Positions 25,812 to 34,348 are shown, numbered from the stretch's first letter. The stretch: 62,855 nt of DNA from JBCCGI01 sp039029355 (GCA_039029355.1 JBCCGI010000047.1:1-62855), one strand, 5' to 3'. Made by a program: numbers and translations. The notes: generated from the sequence alone by a model not told the origin.

Positions 25812-25828
25812 CGGGATTTGTGCGGGAG
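25812..25828 (+). promoter_or_regulatory. late-gene repeat element, copy 1
   Basis: CGGGA, six bases, CGGGAG; 41 nt before the gpW-like gene start. This copy has 11 instead of 10 bases between the two CGGGA units. A TAGCGT hexamer follows at 25857-25862, eight bases before the ATG. Confidence 0.55.
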
Positions 25829-25869
25829 CGAAGCCGGCCCCTCGCTGCGCCGCGGGTAGCGTAGCGGCC

Positions 25870-26103
25870 ATGCCGTACACCCAGGCGCAGCTAACCGCGC
25901 TCGAGGACGCGCTCGCCCTGGGTGCGGTGCGCGTCAAGTACGAGGACCGCGACGTCACCTATCGCAGCGTCGCCGAGATGGAGGCCCTGCGCGGCCGGAT
26001 GAGGCGCGAGCTCGGCCTGGCGTCGGTAGGGCAGCGCCGGCGGTACGCTCAGTTCTCCAAGGGGCTAGGGCCCACCGGCACCTCGGACGCGGGATGCCCG
26101 TGA
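25870..26103 (+). CDS. gpW-like head-tail joining protein
   Basis: A 77-aa protein. YTQAQLTALEDALALG, VRVKYEDRDVTYRSVAEMEAL and RRELG match the gpW/head-tail-joining layout: two helices around a beta hairpin with the hallmark V-x-Y-x-D-R-x-V-T-Y-R-S strand. gpW-type proteins sit at the portal-tail interface of lambda-like phages. It lies between terminase and portal genes, as usual, and overlaps the portal start. Confidence 0.85.
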   Translation: MPYTQAQLTALEDALALGAVRVKYEDRDVTYRSVAEMEALRGRMRRELGLASVGQRRRYAQFSKGLGPTGTSDAGCP

Positions 26104-27725
26104 GCTCGCTTCTCGACCTCATCCTCCCGGGCGTCGCGGCGAGCCGCGCCGAGGCGCGCCTGCGCGCGACGCGCGCCCGCGCCCGTGCGCGCGCCACGGA
26201 GCGGGCAGTCGAGGTCGCCGAGCAGCACTACGGCCGCCGGCGCTACGAGGCCGCGGCGCGCGGGCGGAGGACGGACGGGTGGCGAACGAGTCCCTCGTCC
26301 GCCGTCGCCGAGATCGGGCCTGCCCTCGCGTTGCTGCGCGACCGGTCGCGCGACCTGGTCCGAAACAACCCCTGGGCCAAGAAGGCCATCGGCGTGCACG
26401 AGGCCCGAACCGTCGGCACCGGCATCGTGCCGACGCCAGCGGTGCCGGACGGCGCGGCCTCGGGCCTGAGGCGCGACGGCGCCGAGCTCGCCGCGCGCTG
26501 GAAGGGCTGGGCGGAAACGACCGAGTGCGACGCGGCCGGCCGGACGAACCTCTACGGCCTGCAGGCCCTGGCGCAGCGCAGCGTGGGCGAGGCCGGCGAG
26601 GCGCTCGTGCGGCGCCGCTGGCGCCGGACCTCCGACGGTCTGACCGTCCCGCTGCAGCTTCAGCTCCTGGAGCCCGACCATCTCGACCTCTCGAAGACCG
26701 AGCCCCTCAAGAGCGGGAACCACGTCCTGCAGGGGGTCGAGTTCAACAAGATCGGGCGCCGCGTCGCGTACTGGATGCACCGCGAGCACCCCGGAGGCTC
26801 GATCTACGGCCTGCGGACCAGGAGCTACGGCGAGCCCGTGCGCGTGCCGGCGAGCGAGGTGCTGCACATCTTTCGCTCTGAGCGGATCGGGCAGGTGCGC
26901 GGCGTCCCGTGGGGCGCGTCGTGCCTGCTCAAGCTGCGCGACTTCGACGACTACGACGACGCCACGCTGCTCCGCCAGAAGATCGCCGCGTGCTTCGCCG
27001 CGTTCGTGCGCGACATCGACAGCACGATCGGCGAGGACTCCAGCCTCCAGAAAGACGCCTCCGGCCGCCGCATAGACGAGATCGAGCCCGGCATGGTCCA
27101 GGAGCTTGGGCCTGGGCAAGACGTGACCTTCTCTAGCCCGCCCCCGGCGATGGGGTTCCGGGACTACTCCGAGATCACCCTTCACGCGATCGCCGCCGGC
27201 TACGGCGTGACCTACGAGGCGCTCTCCGGCGACCTCTCGCGCGTCAACTTCTCCTCGGGCCGCATGGGGTGGCTGGAGATGGAGGCCGCGATCCGCACTT
27301 GGCGCCGGAACGAGTTCATCCCCCAGTTCTGCCAGGGCGTCTGGGGCTGGTTCCTGGACGGCGCGCTGCTCGCCGGCCACGCCGACGCGCGCGTGCCGGC
27401 TCGCTGGACCCCCCCGCGGCGCGAGATGCTTGACCCCCTCAAGGAGGTCAAGGCGCTGCGCGAGGCCGTGCGGAGCGGCTTCACGAGCCTCAGCGACGCC
27501 CTGCGCTCGCTCGGCCACGACCCCGAGGAGGTTCTCGAGGAGCTGAAGAGCGACCTCGACCTGCTCGACAAGCTCGGAATCGAGCTCGACTCCGACCCCA
27601 GAAAAGGCGGCGCGGCGACCGCCGGCGGCCAGGGCGAGCGAGGCCTCGCCGGCGCGCTGTGCGAGGCCGTCCTCGGCGCGCTCGAGGAGTCGGCGCAGCT
27701 CGGCGACGACCCCGGCGGGCAGTAG
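26094..27725 (+). CDS. phage portal protein, lambda family
   Basis: A 543-aa portal protein, the dodecameric DNA channel of the capsid. The family signatures are visible: RSRDLVRNNPWAKKAIGVHE near residue 90, then VGTGIVP, RRWRRTSDGLTVPLQLQLLE, GVEFNKIGRRVAYWMH, VLHIFRSERIGQVRGVPWGA, and GYGVTYEALSGDLSRVNFSS near residue 375. The Arg-rich N-terminus is common in this family. The ATG at 26094 and a GTG at 26100 (GTGA overlap) are both possible starts. The gene ends within a CGGGA repeat element. Confidence 0.95.
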   Translation: MPVSSLLDLILPGVAASRAEARLRATRARARARATERAVEVAEQHYGRRRYEAAARGRRTDGWRTSPSSAVAEIGPALALLRDRSRDLVRNNPWAKKAIGVHEARTVGTGIVPTPAVPDGAASGLRRDGAELAARWKGWAETTECDAAGRTNLYGLQALAQRSVGEAGEALVRRRWRRTSDGLTVPLQLQLLEPDHLDLSKTEPLKSGNHVLQGVEFNKIGRRVAYWMHREHPGGSIYGLRTRSYGEPVRVPASEVLHIFRSERIGQVRGVPWGASCLLKLRDFDDYDDATLLRQKIAACFAAFVRDIDSTIGEDSSLQKDASGRRIDEIEPGMVQELGPGQDVTFSSPPPAMGFRDYSEITLHAIAAGYGVTYEALSGDLSRVNFSSGRMGWLEMEAAIRTWRRNEFIPQFCQGVWGWFLDGALLAGHADARVPARWTPPRREMLDPLKEVKALREAVRSGFTSLSDALRSLGHDPEEVLEELKSDLDLLDKLGIELDSDPRKGGAATAGGQGERGLAGALCEAVLGALEESAQLGDDPGGQ

Positions 27726-27731
27726 CGGGAG
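27716..27731 (+). promoter_or_regulatory. late-gene repeat element, copy 2
   Basis: CGGGC-N5-CGGGAG (one base off the consensus), overlapping the portal stop codon and ending 43 nt before the lipoprotein ATG. A GCCCC/GGGGC mini-hairpin (27731-27746) follows directly. Confidence 0.5.
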
Positions 27732-27774
27732 CCCCGCTTGAGGGGCCCGGGGGGCGGCGGAGAGCCTCTCCCCC

Positions 27775-28233
27775 ATGCGACTGCCCCCGATCCTGCTGAC
27801 CCTGCTCTGCCTGCTTCCCTGCGCGTGCTCGTCGACCGGCGGCGCCGGCCTGGACGCCCGCGCCTCGCGTGACCTCGTGCACGACCTGCGCACCTCTCTC
27901 GAGCCGCTCTTCGACGAGCTCGTCGCCCAGGAGGACGACCCCGAGCTCGCCGAGCGCTACGGGCGCCTCAAGGTGGCCGCCAACGCCATCGAAGGTGCCT
28001 GGGACTCCTACCTGGAGCAGGGCGCGGAGACCGACCGCGAGGAGCTCGTCGCGGCCCTGAACGGCGCGCTCGACCTGGTCGATGGCCTGCTGCCGCTGTT
28101 CGAGGACGACGAGCCCCGCGTCCTGCGCGCGCGCTCCATCGTCGCCGCGATTCGGATCGTCGTGCTCCAGGTCTCGCGCCACGTCGGCGACGTCGACACC
28201 GAGCTGCGCGCCGAGCTCACCGACGGCACGTAG
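27775..28233 (+). CDS. putative phage lipoprotein between portal and capsid genes
   Basis: A 152-aa protein whose first 20 residues (MRLPPILLTLLCLLPCACSS) look like a lipoprotein signal with a cysteine cluster at residues 16-18, though the lipobox is not perfect. The mature part is acidic and helical (LRTSLEPLFDELVAQ, YGRLKVAANAIEGAWDSYLE, RARSIVAAIRIVVLQ). It has its own repeat element upstream and another downstream, so it looks like an inserted, independently transcribed cargo gene. Surface lipoproteins of prophages often block superinfection; that role here is inference. Confidence 0.6.
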   Translation: MRLPPILLTLLCLLPCACSSTGGAGLDARASRDLVHDLRTSLEPLFDELVAQEDDPELAERYGRLKVAANAIEGAWDSYLEQGAETDREELVAALNGALDLVDGLLPLFEDDEPRVLRARSIVAAIRIVVLQVSRHVGDVDTELRAELTDGT

Positions 28234-28242
28234 GCGATGCCT

Positions 28243-28258
28243 CGGGAAGCACCGGGAG
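28243..28258 (+). promoter_or_regulatory. late-gene repeat element, copy 3
   Basis: CGGGA-N5-CGGGAG, ending 41 nt before the preferred ATG (28300) of the protease-capsid gene. The hexamer AGACTC lies 30 nt after the element. Confidence 0.55.
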
Positions 28259-28299
28259 CCCAGCTTGAGGCCGAACCGGGGCCTTCCAGACTCCAAACC

Positions 28300-30429
28300 A
28301 TGCCTCCGATGACCGCCCGACGCCGCACGGTCAAAGGCCAGCGCGGACCCGCCTTCAGCGAGGCTCGGTTCCTGCCGAGCTCGTGGGATCCCGAGACGCG
28401 CACGATCGAGCTCGTCGCCGGCACCGGCGCGGCTGTCCGGCGTCGAGACCGGGAGGGACCCTACCTCGAAGTCCTCGGCCTCAAGAGCGGCGAGTGCCGG
28501 ATGGGTCGCCTGGAGTCCGGACGGGCTCCGTTCCTGGACTCTCACGAGCGCGGCGACTGGGTCGGTGGCGTCCGCGACGGGTGCGTGCTCGGCATCGTCC
28601 TGGCAGCGAAGATCCGCAAGAGCGACGACCCCAACGCCCCCGACGGCCGCGAAATCTGGTGCCGCGTCCAGGTCACCGGCCGCGGCGACGCCGAGGGAGT
28701 CCGAACCCAGATCGCCGAGGGGACCCTCGTCAACGTCTCGCTCGGCTACCGCGTGTTCGCCATCGAGGAGCAGACGCTGCCCCAAGAGGGCGTTCCGCGG
28801 ACCATGCGCGCCACCGACTGGGAGCCCTTCGAGGTGTCCCTCGTCTCGGTTGGCGCCGACGCCCACGCCGGCATCCGTGCCGACGAGATCGAGACGAACG
28901 ACTGCACGTTCCAATACCTCAGCACCGAGCGAGCCATGGACCCCGAAGACGAGCCGCAGAACACCCCGAACACCGACGGCGAGCAGTCCGGCTCCCGGGC
29001 CCAGAGCTCCGCCACCACCACCACCGCGGCACCTCCGGCCGCTCCCGCGGCTCCGGCTGCGCCCAGCTCGGACCAGCTCGACGCGGCTCGCGCCGCGGGC
29101 GCGCGCGCTGAGCAGGAGCGCCAGGCCGCGGTCCGCGCGGCGACCCAGAGCGCGGTTCGCGCCGGTCTGACCCAAGAGCAGGCCGACCGGATCCAGGCGC
29201 GGGTCCTTGGTGAGGACAACGGCGACGCCGCCCGCGTGCGCGAGCTCGCCTTCGAGGCCCTCGCGCAGCGCGACGAGGAGGACTCGATCAACGGGAACCA
29301 CGCCACCACGACCCGCGGCGAGGATGAGTTCGGCAAGGTCGCGCGGGGCATCGGGAACGCCCTAGAGCACCGCACGGGCGTTCGCGAGGAGGGCCGGCCG
29401 GTCGAGCTCACCGAGCACGGCCGCGAGTTCCGGGGCCACACGATCCTGCGCATGGGCGAGGAGATGCTCATCCGTCGCGGCGTGAAAACCCGAGGGATGA
29501 CGAAGGGCCAGCTCGCGCGCGCCATCCTGAGCCGCACTCGCGGCGTCGGCGCCGGCCTGCACGGTGCGAGTGACTTCCCCAACATCGTCGCCAACGTCGC
29601 CAACAAGAACATGCAGTCGGCCTATCGGGCTCAGCGCCGCACGTTCCTCACGCTGAGCGACCGGAACGACCAGCCCGACTTCAAGCCCACCAAGGTCGTT
29701 CAGATCGCCGGCGGACCGGCGCTCGAGAAGGTCGGCGCCAACGGCGAGATCAAGCTCGGCAAGGTCGGCGAGAAGGGCGAGAGCTGGTTCCTGTCCAGCT
29801 ACGGCATCCGCGTCGGCTTCACCTTCGAGATGATGGTGAACGACGACCTGGGCGCGCTGCGGCGCATCCCGCGCTCCTTCGGAGCCGCGGCCGCCGCGAC
29901 GGAGAACGACCTCTGGTGGGCGCTCATCACCGGCAACGTCGTGCTCGAGGAGGACGCCAAGGCGATCTTCCACGCCGACCACGGCAACCTCACCAGTGGC
30001 GCTCTCGACGTCGACGGGCTGGACGCGATGACCCAGGCCGCCGCGGTCCAGAAGGACCTCCAGGGGCGGTACATCAACGTCGAGCTGAAGCACCTCGCCG
30101 TTCCTCACCAGCTCGCCGTTCCCGCGCGCCAGCTCATCACGCAGACGACTCCGAGCACGCCCGCCGAGGTGAACCCCTTCCAGGGCCAGTGGGACAGCGT
30201 CGTCGTCGAGCCACGCCTCGGCGTCGACTCCCCGACCGCTTACTACGGGTTCGCGAACAACGACCAGGTCGACTCCTTCCAGCACGGCTATCTCCAAGGC
30301 GAAGGCGAAGGCCCCCAGGTCGACGAGATGGACGGCTGGGAGATCGACGGCATGGAGTACCGCTGCCGCCACCGCTTCGGCGCGGGCGCCATCGACTTCC
30401 GCGGCGTCGTCAAGAGCACCGGCGCCTAG
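28300..30429 (+). CDS. prohead protease fused to major capsid protein
   Basis: A 709-aa fusion. Residues of about 1-220 are a serine-type prohead protease (SEARFLPSSWDPETRTIELV, FLDSHERGDWVGGV with the catalytic-type His, LVNVSLGYRV with the Ser, and EPFEVSLVSVGADAHAG). An Ala/Pro/Thr-rich linker and a helical scaffold-like stretch (about 230-330) lead to an HK97-type major capsid domain (RAILSRTRGVGAGLHGASDF, SFGAAAAATENDLWWALITGN, VVEPRLGV). Self-cleavage should release the capsid protein. The open frame begins at 28237, but the ATG at 28300 fits the spacing of the upstream element. Confidence 0.92.
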   Translation: MPPMTARRRTVKGQRGPAFSEARFLPSSWDPETRTIELVAGTGAAVRRRDREGPYLEVLGLKSGECRMGRLESGRAPFLDSHERGDWVGGVRDGCVLGIVLAAKIRKSDDPNAPDGREIWCRVQVTGRGDAEGVRTQIAEGTLVNVSLGYRVFAIEEQTLPQEGVPRTMRATDWEPFEVSLVSVGADAHAGIRADEIETNDCTFQYLSTERAMDPEDEPQNTPNTDGEQSGSRAQSSATTTTAAPPAAPAAPAAPSSDQLDAARAAGARAEQERQAAVRAATQSAVRAGLTQEQADRIQARVLGEDNGDAARVRELAFEALAQRDEEDSINGNHATTTRGEDEFGKVARGIGNALEHRTGVREEGRPVELTEHGREFRGHTILRMGEEMLIRRGVKTRGMTKGQLARAILSRTRGVGAGLHGASDFPNIVANVANKNMQSAYRAQRRTFLTLSDRNDQPDFKPTKVVQIAGGPALEKVGANGEIKLGKVGEKGESWFLSSYGIRVGFTFEMMVNDDLGALRRIPRSFGAAAAATENDLWWALITGNVVLEEDAKAIFHADHGNLTSGALDVDGLDAMTQAAAVQKDLQGRYINVELKHLAVPHQLAVPARQLITQTTPSTPAEVNPFQGQWDSVVVEPRLGVDSPTAYYGFANNDQVDSFQHGYLQGEGEGPQVDEMDGWEIDGMEYRCRHRFGAGAIDFRGVVKSTGA

Positions 30430-30475
30430 GCGCCGGGCACACCTCCCTCCGGATAGCGATTCTCCTTTGGTGTCC

Positions 30476-30513
30476 GCGCCGTCGGCCCGACTCTGCCACC
30501 GAGTCGGCGGCGC
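30476..30513 (+). terminator. hairpin after capsid gene
   Basis: Nested inverted repeats: CCGACTC/GAGTCGG (30487-30493 and 30501-30507) enclosed by GCGCCG/CGGCGC (30476-30481 and 30508-30513) with a 5-nt bulge on one side. It is 47 nt downstream of the capsid stop. It may terminate part of the transcripts, raising capsid over downstream expression. Confidence 0.5.
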
Positions 30514-30549
30514 GGGCTCCGACTCCTCCCCTGAGCACCCGAGCCACCC

Positions 30550-30894
30550 ATGGTCACCACGAAATACTCCGACGGAACGACTCTCGACTTCACCGCCGCG
30601 GCCGCGTTGACCAGCGGGCAGGGCCTGCTCGTCGGCACCCAGTTCGTGGTCGTCGCCGAAACCTACGCCTCCGGCGCCGAGGCGGTCGGCATCGTCGTCG
30701 GCGTCTTCGATCTCCCCGTTGCCAGCGCGGACAACGTCGCGATCGGCGACTCGCTCTACTGGAGCGGGACCGAGTTCACCAAGACCGCCTCCGGGAACGT
30801 GTACTGCGGCAAGGCTTGGAGCGCCGCGGGCGTGGGCGTCGCCAATGCCTACGTCAAGATCAACCCCGGCGGCGCCGCGGCGGCGAGCGCCTAG
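30550..30894 (+). CDS. head decoration-like protein (DUF2190)
   Basis: A 114-aa protein. LTSGQGLLVGTQFVVVAE, then VGIVVGVFDLP, NVAIGDSLYWSGTEFTKTASGN and AWSAAGVGVANAYVKIN follow the DUF2190 pattern of small beta-barrel capsid cement proteins, which lie next to the capsid gene in many phages. It would stabilise the expanded head. No recognisable repeat element precedes it; it is separated from the capsid gene by a hairpin. Confidence 0.75.
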   Translation: MVTTKYSDGTTLDFTAAAALTSGQGLLVGTQFVVVAETYASGAEAVGIVVGVFDLPVASADNVAIGDSLYWSGTEFTKTASGNVYCGKAWSAAGVGVANAYVKINPGGAAAASA

Positions 30895-30912
30895 GCCGCC
30901 TGAGGCCGACCT

Positions 30913-31272
30913 GTGGGCTGGCGCGCAATGGTGGCCGCCGCGCAAGAGACTTGCGTGAGCACGTTCGGCGACGAGACCGACGTCACCTGGATCACCTCCG
31001 CCGGCTCACAGGTCACCACCACGCCCGCGGGCGAGTCCTTGCGGGGCATCTTCCGCGACGCATGGGCGGACGTCGACGTCGGGCTCGAGGTGGGCGTTCG
31101 CGACGTGCAGCCCACCCTCGACGTCCGGCTCGCCCACCTGCCTGAGGAGCCGCGCGAGCGCGGCCGCCTCGTCGTGAACACCCTCGCCGGACCGACGCAC
31201 TTCGAGATCGTCGACGCTCAGCCCGACGGCGAGGGCATGACGAAGCTGGTCCTGCACAGGGTCGACCCGTGA
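30913..31272 (+). CDS. head-tail connector-like protein
   Basis: A 119-aa protein from a GTG at 30913; the ATG at 30928 is an alternative. Beta-rich, with LRGIFRDAWADVDVGLEVGV and LVVNTLAGPTHFEIVDAQPDG. Position directly before the tail-terminator-like gene, together with size, matches head-completion or stopper proteins (for example gpFII-like); I assign it by order as much as by sequence. Ends in a GTGA overlap. Confidence 0.6.
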   Translation: MGWRAMVAAAQETCVSTFGDETDVTWITSAGSQVTTTPAGESLRGIFRDAWADVDVGLEVGVRDVQPTLDVRLAHLPEEPRERGRLVVNTLAGPTHFEIVDAQPDGEGMTKLVLHRVDP

Positions 31273-31832
31273 GCCTCGAAGAGAAGGCGATCCGGACCGC
31301 GTTCAAGGAGCTGCTGCTCGGCAAGACGATCGCCCAGGACCGCTGGTCGACGAACCGAGGCGCGCAGGTCTGGGCGGACAACGCGCCCGCGGGCGTGATC
31401 TACACCGTCGCCTCCGTCGACGAAGTCGTGACCGACGCGCCCCGGCAGTACCACACCCGCCTTACGCTGGCTATCGAGCTCTTCGGCAAAGACGACGGCG
31501 GAGAGCCCTTCGACGACCAGCTCTCCGACTTCGAGACCCAGGTGAAGCAGGTCGTCGACTCGAACCTCTCGCTCCCCGGCCTGCCGGAGCTGGGGATCAG
31601 CACCAGCCTTTCCGCCCGCAAGCGGGTCGATCGCGTGTTCTCGGATGATGGCGCGCAGCGGCTCGTGGGAAGCCGGATCACCTACGAGATCGTGTATGGC
31701 AACGAGGTCGCGGAGGGCGATCCCGCTGACCTCGACACCTTCGCCATCGCGGGCATCGACTGGGACTTCCCTCCGCCCGGCGTCGACGGCGAGCACGAGG
31801 CGGACGACGTCGTCGAGCTGGAGACCGGCTAG
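31269..31832 (+). CDS. tail terminator/completion protein (Gp37-like)
   Basis: A 187-aa protein. The N-terminal helix EEKAIRTAFKELLLGKTIA and the strands VIYTVASVDEVVTDAPRQYH and LTLAIELFG, with FDDQLSDFETQVKQVVDSNL, are like tail-completion proteins of Mu-like phages (Gp37 family). Position before the DUF2635-like and sheath genes agrees. GTG start coupled to the preceding gene; its last bases overlap the end of an opposite-strand gene. Confidence 0.65.
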   Translation: MSLEEKAIRTAFKELLLGKTIAQDRWSTNRGAQVWADNAPAGVIYTVASVDEVVTDAPRQYHTRLTLAIELFGKDDGGEPFDDQLSDFETQVKQVVDSNLSLPGLPELGISTSLSARKRVDRVFSDDGAQRLVGSRITYEIVYGNEVAEGDPADLDTFAIAGIDWDFPPPGVDGEHEADDVVELETG

Positions 31833-32047
31833 GGCTTGAGCCGCGGCGGGTCGAAGGTCACGCCATCCTCGCGCACGAACAGCGATCCGGTCCAGGTGTA
31901 GAGGCCCGCCTCCTCCGGGAAGCGACCGTTCAGGGGCTGCTCGGGGTGCAGGTAGAAGCGAGTGCCGGGCTTCAGCACGGTGCGCAGCCCGTCGGTGGCT
32001 TCGACGACCAGGTCCTCGGGCTGCGGCTTGCTCTCTTCGGGCTCCAT
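31829..32047 (-). CDS. opposite-strand small gene within late region
   Basis: A 72-aa product on the minus strand: PEDLVVEATDGLRTVLKPGTR, FYLHPEQPLNGRFPEEAGLY and TWTGSLFVREDG. It fills a stretch with no plus-strand gene and converges on the tail-completion gene, overlapping its stop by 4 nt. The ATG at 32047 is chosen for a weak AGGA site; the frame opens further upstream to 32125, but that would run through the repeat element. Its orientation suggests a cargo (moron) gene. No family. Confidence 0.5.
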   Translation of the reverse strand: MEPEESKPQPEDLVVEATDGLRTVLKPGTRFYLHPEQPLNGRFPEEAGLYTWTGSLFVREDGVTFDPPRLKP

Positions 32048-32069
32048 CGGGCACCCATCCTGCCCGGCT

Positions 32070-32085
32070 CGGGAAGCACCGGGAG
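32070..32085 (+). promoter_or_regulatory. late-gene repeat element, copy 4
   Basis: CGGGA-N5-CGGGAG, same 16 bases as copy 3, ending 42 nt before the ATG at 32128. AGACTC again lies 30 nt after the element. It sits between the opposite-strand gene and the sheath operon. Confidence 0.6.
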
Positions 32086-32127
32086 CCCGCGTTGACCGGT
32101 CCGGGCCTCCGCTGAGACTCGGCATCC

Positions 32128-32376
32128 ATGGCCACCACCAATAAGCGCCCGCCCGCCACCAGGCGGCTCCGACCGGGTTCGAAGGGCCTGGTCGTCCGCG
32201 TCCCCGGCCGCCAATCGCCGCTCGCCGCGGCGGGCGAAGAGGTCGCGCTCGACACGTACTGGCGGCGCCGGCTACGTGCGGGTGACGTCGTCGAGGTGGG
32301 CGAGCGTCGAGCGCCGAACGCCAAGCGCAAGCCCGTTGCCGACCCCGAGCCCGCCCAACCCCCGACCGAGGGCTAA
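32128..32376 (+). CDS. DUF2635-like small tail gene (Mu gp38 position)
   Basis: An 82-aa basic protein with GLVVRVPGRQSPLAAAGEEVALDTYW, RRRLRAGDVVEV and a Lys/Pro-rich tail. This matches the short DUF2635-type protein (Mu gp38) always placed immediately before the tail sheath gene in Mu-like tails. Function unknown. First gene of the sheath operon. Confidence 0.75.
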   Translation: MATTNKRPPATRRLRPGSKGLVVRVPGRQSPLAAAGEEVALDTYWRRRLRAGDVVEVGERRAPNAKRKPVADPEPAQPPTEG

Positions 32377-32379
32377 CCC

Positions 32380-33837
32380 ATGGTCTCCGACATCATGGCC
32401 GGGTCCCGCGTACCGGCGTTCCACGTTCGATTCAACGCCCAGAACGCGGAGCAGGGGCCGGCGATCCAGACCTACCGCGCGCTCATCGCGGGCGGCCGCC
32501 TGCTCGCCGGCGAAGTCGACGAGCTCGTGCCCAAGCGCGCGACGAGCGCCGACGAGGTCGGCCGGATGTTCGGGCGCGGCTCCGTCGTCCACCGGATGGC
32601 GATCGGCTGGTTCGAGAACAACCGCAGGACCGAGGCCTGGTTCGTCGGGCTCGACGACCCCGCGGGTTCGAACGCCGCGTCGCGTACCGTGACGATCGCC
32701 GGCGCGCCGACCACGTCCGGCACGGTCTTCCTGTACGTCGCCGGCACGCGGCTGCAGGTCGGCGCGAAGACCACCGACACCCCCACCACGATCGGCGACG
32801 CGGTCGTCTCCGCCATCGCGGCGGACGACACGCTGCCGGTCTCGGCCGTGAACGCCGCCGGCACCGTCACGCTGACCGCCAAGAACAAGGGCGAGCTCGG
32901 CAACGACGTCGACGTGCGGGTGAACTACTTCCCCGGCGAGGAGCTCCCCGCCGGCCTCACCGTCACGATCGGGGCCATGTCGGGCGGCACGGGTGCGCCC
33001 GATCTCGACAACCTGTGGGCGATCCTGGGCGACGAGCAGTACCACGTCGTGGCGATCCCCTACACCGACGCGGCGAACCTCTCGTCCCTCGACGCCGAGC
33101 TCGCCGACCGCTGGGGCCCCGAGCGGCAGATCGAGGGATTCGCCACGACCGCCAAGGCCGGAACGCACTCCGAGCTCACCACGTTCGGGGACGGTCAGAA
33201 TTCCAAGCACCTCGCGTGCCTGGGCCTGGCGAAGCCGCTGACCTCGATCGAGCAGACCGCCGGGGCGCTCGGCGCGGTCGTCGCGGCCGAGGGCCAGGCC
33301 GACCCCGCGCGCCACTTCCGGACCGTGGAGCTCAAGGGGGTCCGCGCGCCGGAGTTCGTCGACCGCTTCACGGTCGCCGAGCAGGACCTACTCCTGCGCG
33401 ACGGCGTCGCGACGTTCGAGGTCGACGCCGGCGGCACGCTTCGGATCCAGCGCCTCGTCACCATGCACCAGGAGAACGAGGCCGGCGCCGCCTCTACGGC
33501 GTTCCTGGACGCCACGACGCCGCTCACGCTCTCCTTCCTGCGGTTCGACACTCGGAACCGCTTCGGCACCAAGTACCCGCGCTACAAGCTCGCCGACGAC
33601 GGCACCCGCGCAGGCGCGGGACAGCCGATCATGACGCCGAGCCTCGCCAAGGCCGAGATGCTCGACCTCTTCTTCGGCTGGCAGGAGCTCGGCCTCGTTG
33701 AAGGCTACGAGCAGTTCAAGCGCGACCTCGAGGTCACGCGCGACCCGCAGGACCCCAACCGCCTCAACTTCCTGGTTTCGCCGGACCTCGTGAACGGGTT
33801 CCTCGTGGGCGCGGCCGACTTCACCTTCCTGGTCTAG
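32380..33837 (+). CDS. contractile tail sheath protein (Mu L-like)
   Basis: A 485-aa sheath protein, which forms the contracting outer tube of a myovirus tail. Family features: N-terminal GSRVPAFHVRFNAQNA, an insertion domain of beta strands (SRTVTIAGAPTTSGTVFLYV, NKGELGNDVDVRVNY), the core FATTAKAGTHSELTTFGDGQN, RTVELKGVRAPEFVDRFT, DGVATFEVDAGGTLRIQRLVT, and the C-terminal FLRFDTRNRFGTKYPRYKLADDG. Typical length. Its presence shows the phage is a myovirus. Confidence 0.93.
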   Translation: MVSDIMAGSRVPAFHVRFNAQNAEQGPAIQTYRALIAGGRLLAGEVDELVPKRATSADEVGRMFGRGSVVHRMAIGWFENNRRTEAWFVGLDDPAGSNAASRTVTIAGAPTTSGTVFLYVAGTRLQVGAKTTDTPTTIGDAVVSAIAADDTLPVSAVNAAGTVTLTAKNKGELGNDVDVRVNYFPGEELPAGLTVTIGAMSGGTGAPDLDNLWAILGDEQYHVVAIPYTDAANLSSLDAELADRWGPERQIEGFATTAKAGTHSELTTFGDGQNSKHLACLGLAKPLTSIEQTAGALGAVVAAEGQADPARHFRTVELKGVRAPEFVDRFTVAEQDLLLRDGVATFEVDAGGTLRIQRLVTMHQENEAGAASTAFLDATTPLTLSFLRFDTRNRFGTKYPRYKLADDGTRAGAGQPIMTPSLAKAEMLDLFFGWQELGLVEGYEQFKRDLEVTRDPQDPNRLNFLVSPDLVNGFLVGAADFTFLV

Positions 33838-33846
33838 GAGATCCCC

Positions 33847-34206
33847 ATGGGAAAGCGAATCGGCGGGACGATCAGCGTGGCCGTGGACGGCAAGCGCATC
33901 CTCGCCAAGGGCGAGTTCGAGTGGAACCGCGGCGTTCCCAAGCGGACCACGGTCACCGGCGTCGACGGCGTGCACGGCTTCACCGAAGAGCAGCAGCCCG
34001 CCATGACGAAAGGCACCATGACGGTCTCCGACCCCGACGAGCAGGAGGAGATCCTGCACGCGGAGAACGCGACCGTGACCATCGACCTCAACAACGGCCG
34101 GAGCGTCGTCCAGCGTGCCGCGCACTTCGCAGGTGACGGGACCGTCAAGACCAACGAGGGCGAAATGGAGGTCGAGTTTCACTCGGACCAGCTCGACGTC
34201 CTGTAG
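33847..34206 (+). CDS. tail tube protein (Mu M-like)
   Basis: A 119-aa tail tube protein. AGGAG lies 7 nt before the ATG. GGTISVAVDGKRILAKGEFEW, then VTGVDGVHGFTEEQQPAMTKGTMTVSD and VTIDLNNGRSVVQRAAHFAGDG, with the C-terminal strand GEMEVEFHSDQLDVL, match Mu-type tube proteins in length and order. Forms the inner tube through which DNA passes. Confidence 0.9.
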   Translation: MGKRIGGTISVAVDGKRILAKGEFEWNRGVPKRTTVTGVDGVHGFTEEQQPAMTKGTMTVSDPDEQEEILHAENATVTIDLNNGRSVVQRAAHFAGDGTVKTNEGEMEVEFHSDQLDVL

Positions 34207-34348
34207 GGGGAGCCGTCGCCGCTGGTTCGAGTGTCGTTGTTGAGAGACTCCTGCGCGTGAGAAGGCAGGGGCGGGGAGCCTAGGGGGTAGACGCTTTTGA
34301 GGCTCCACCGACGACCGCCCCAACGCCGACCCGCCCTCTTGGCGGGAC

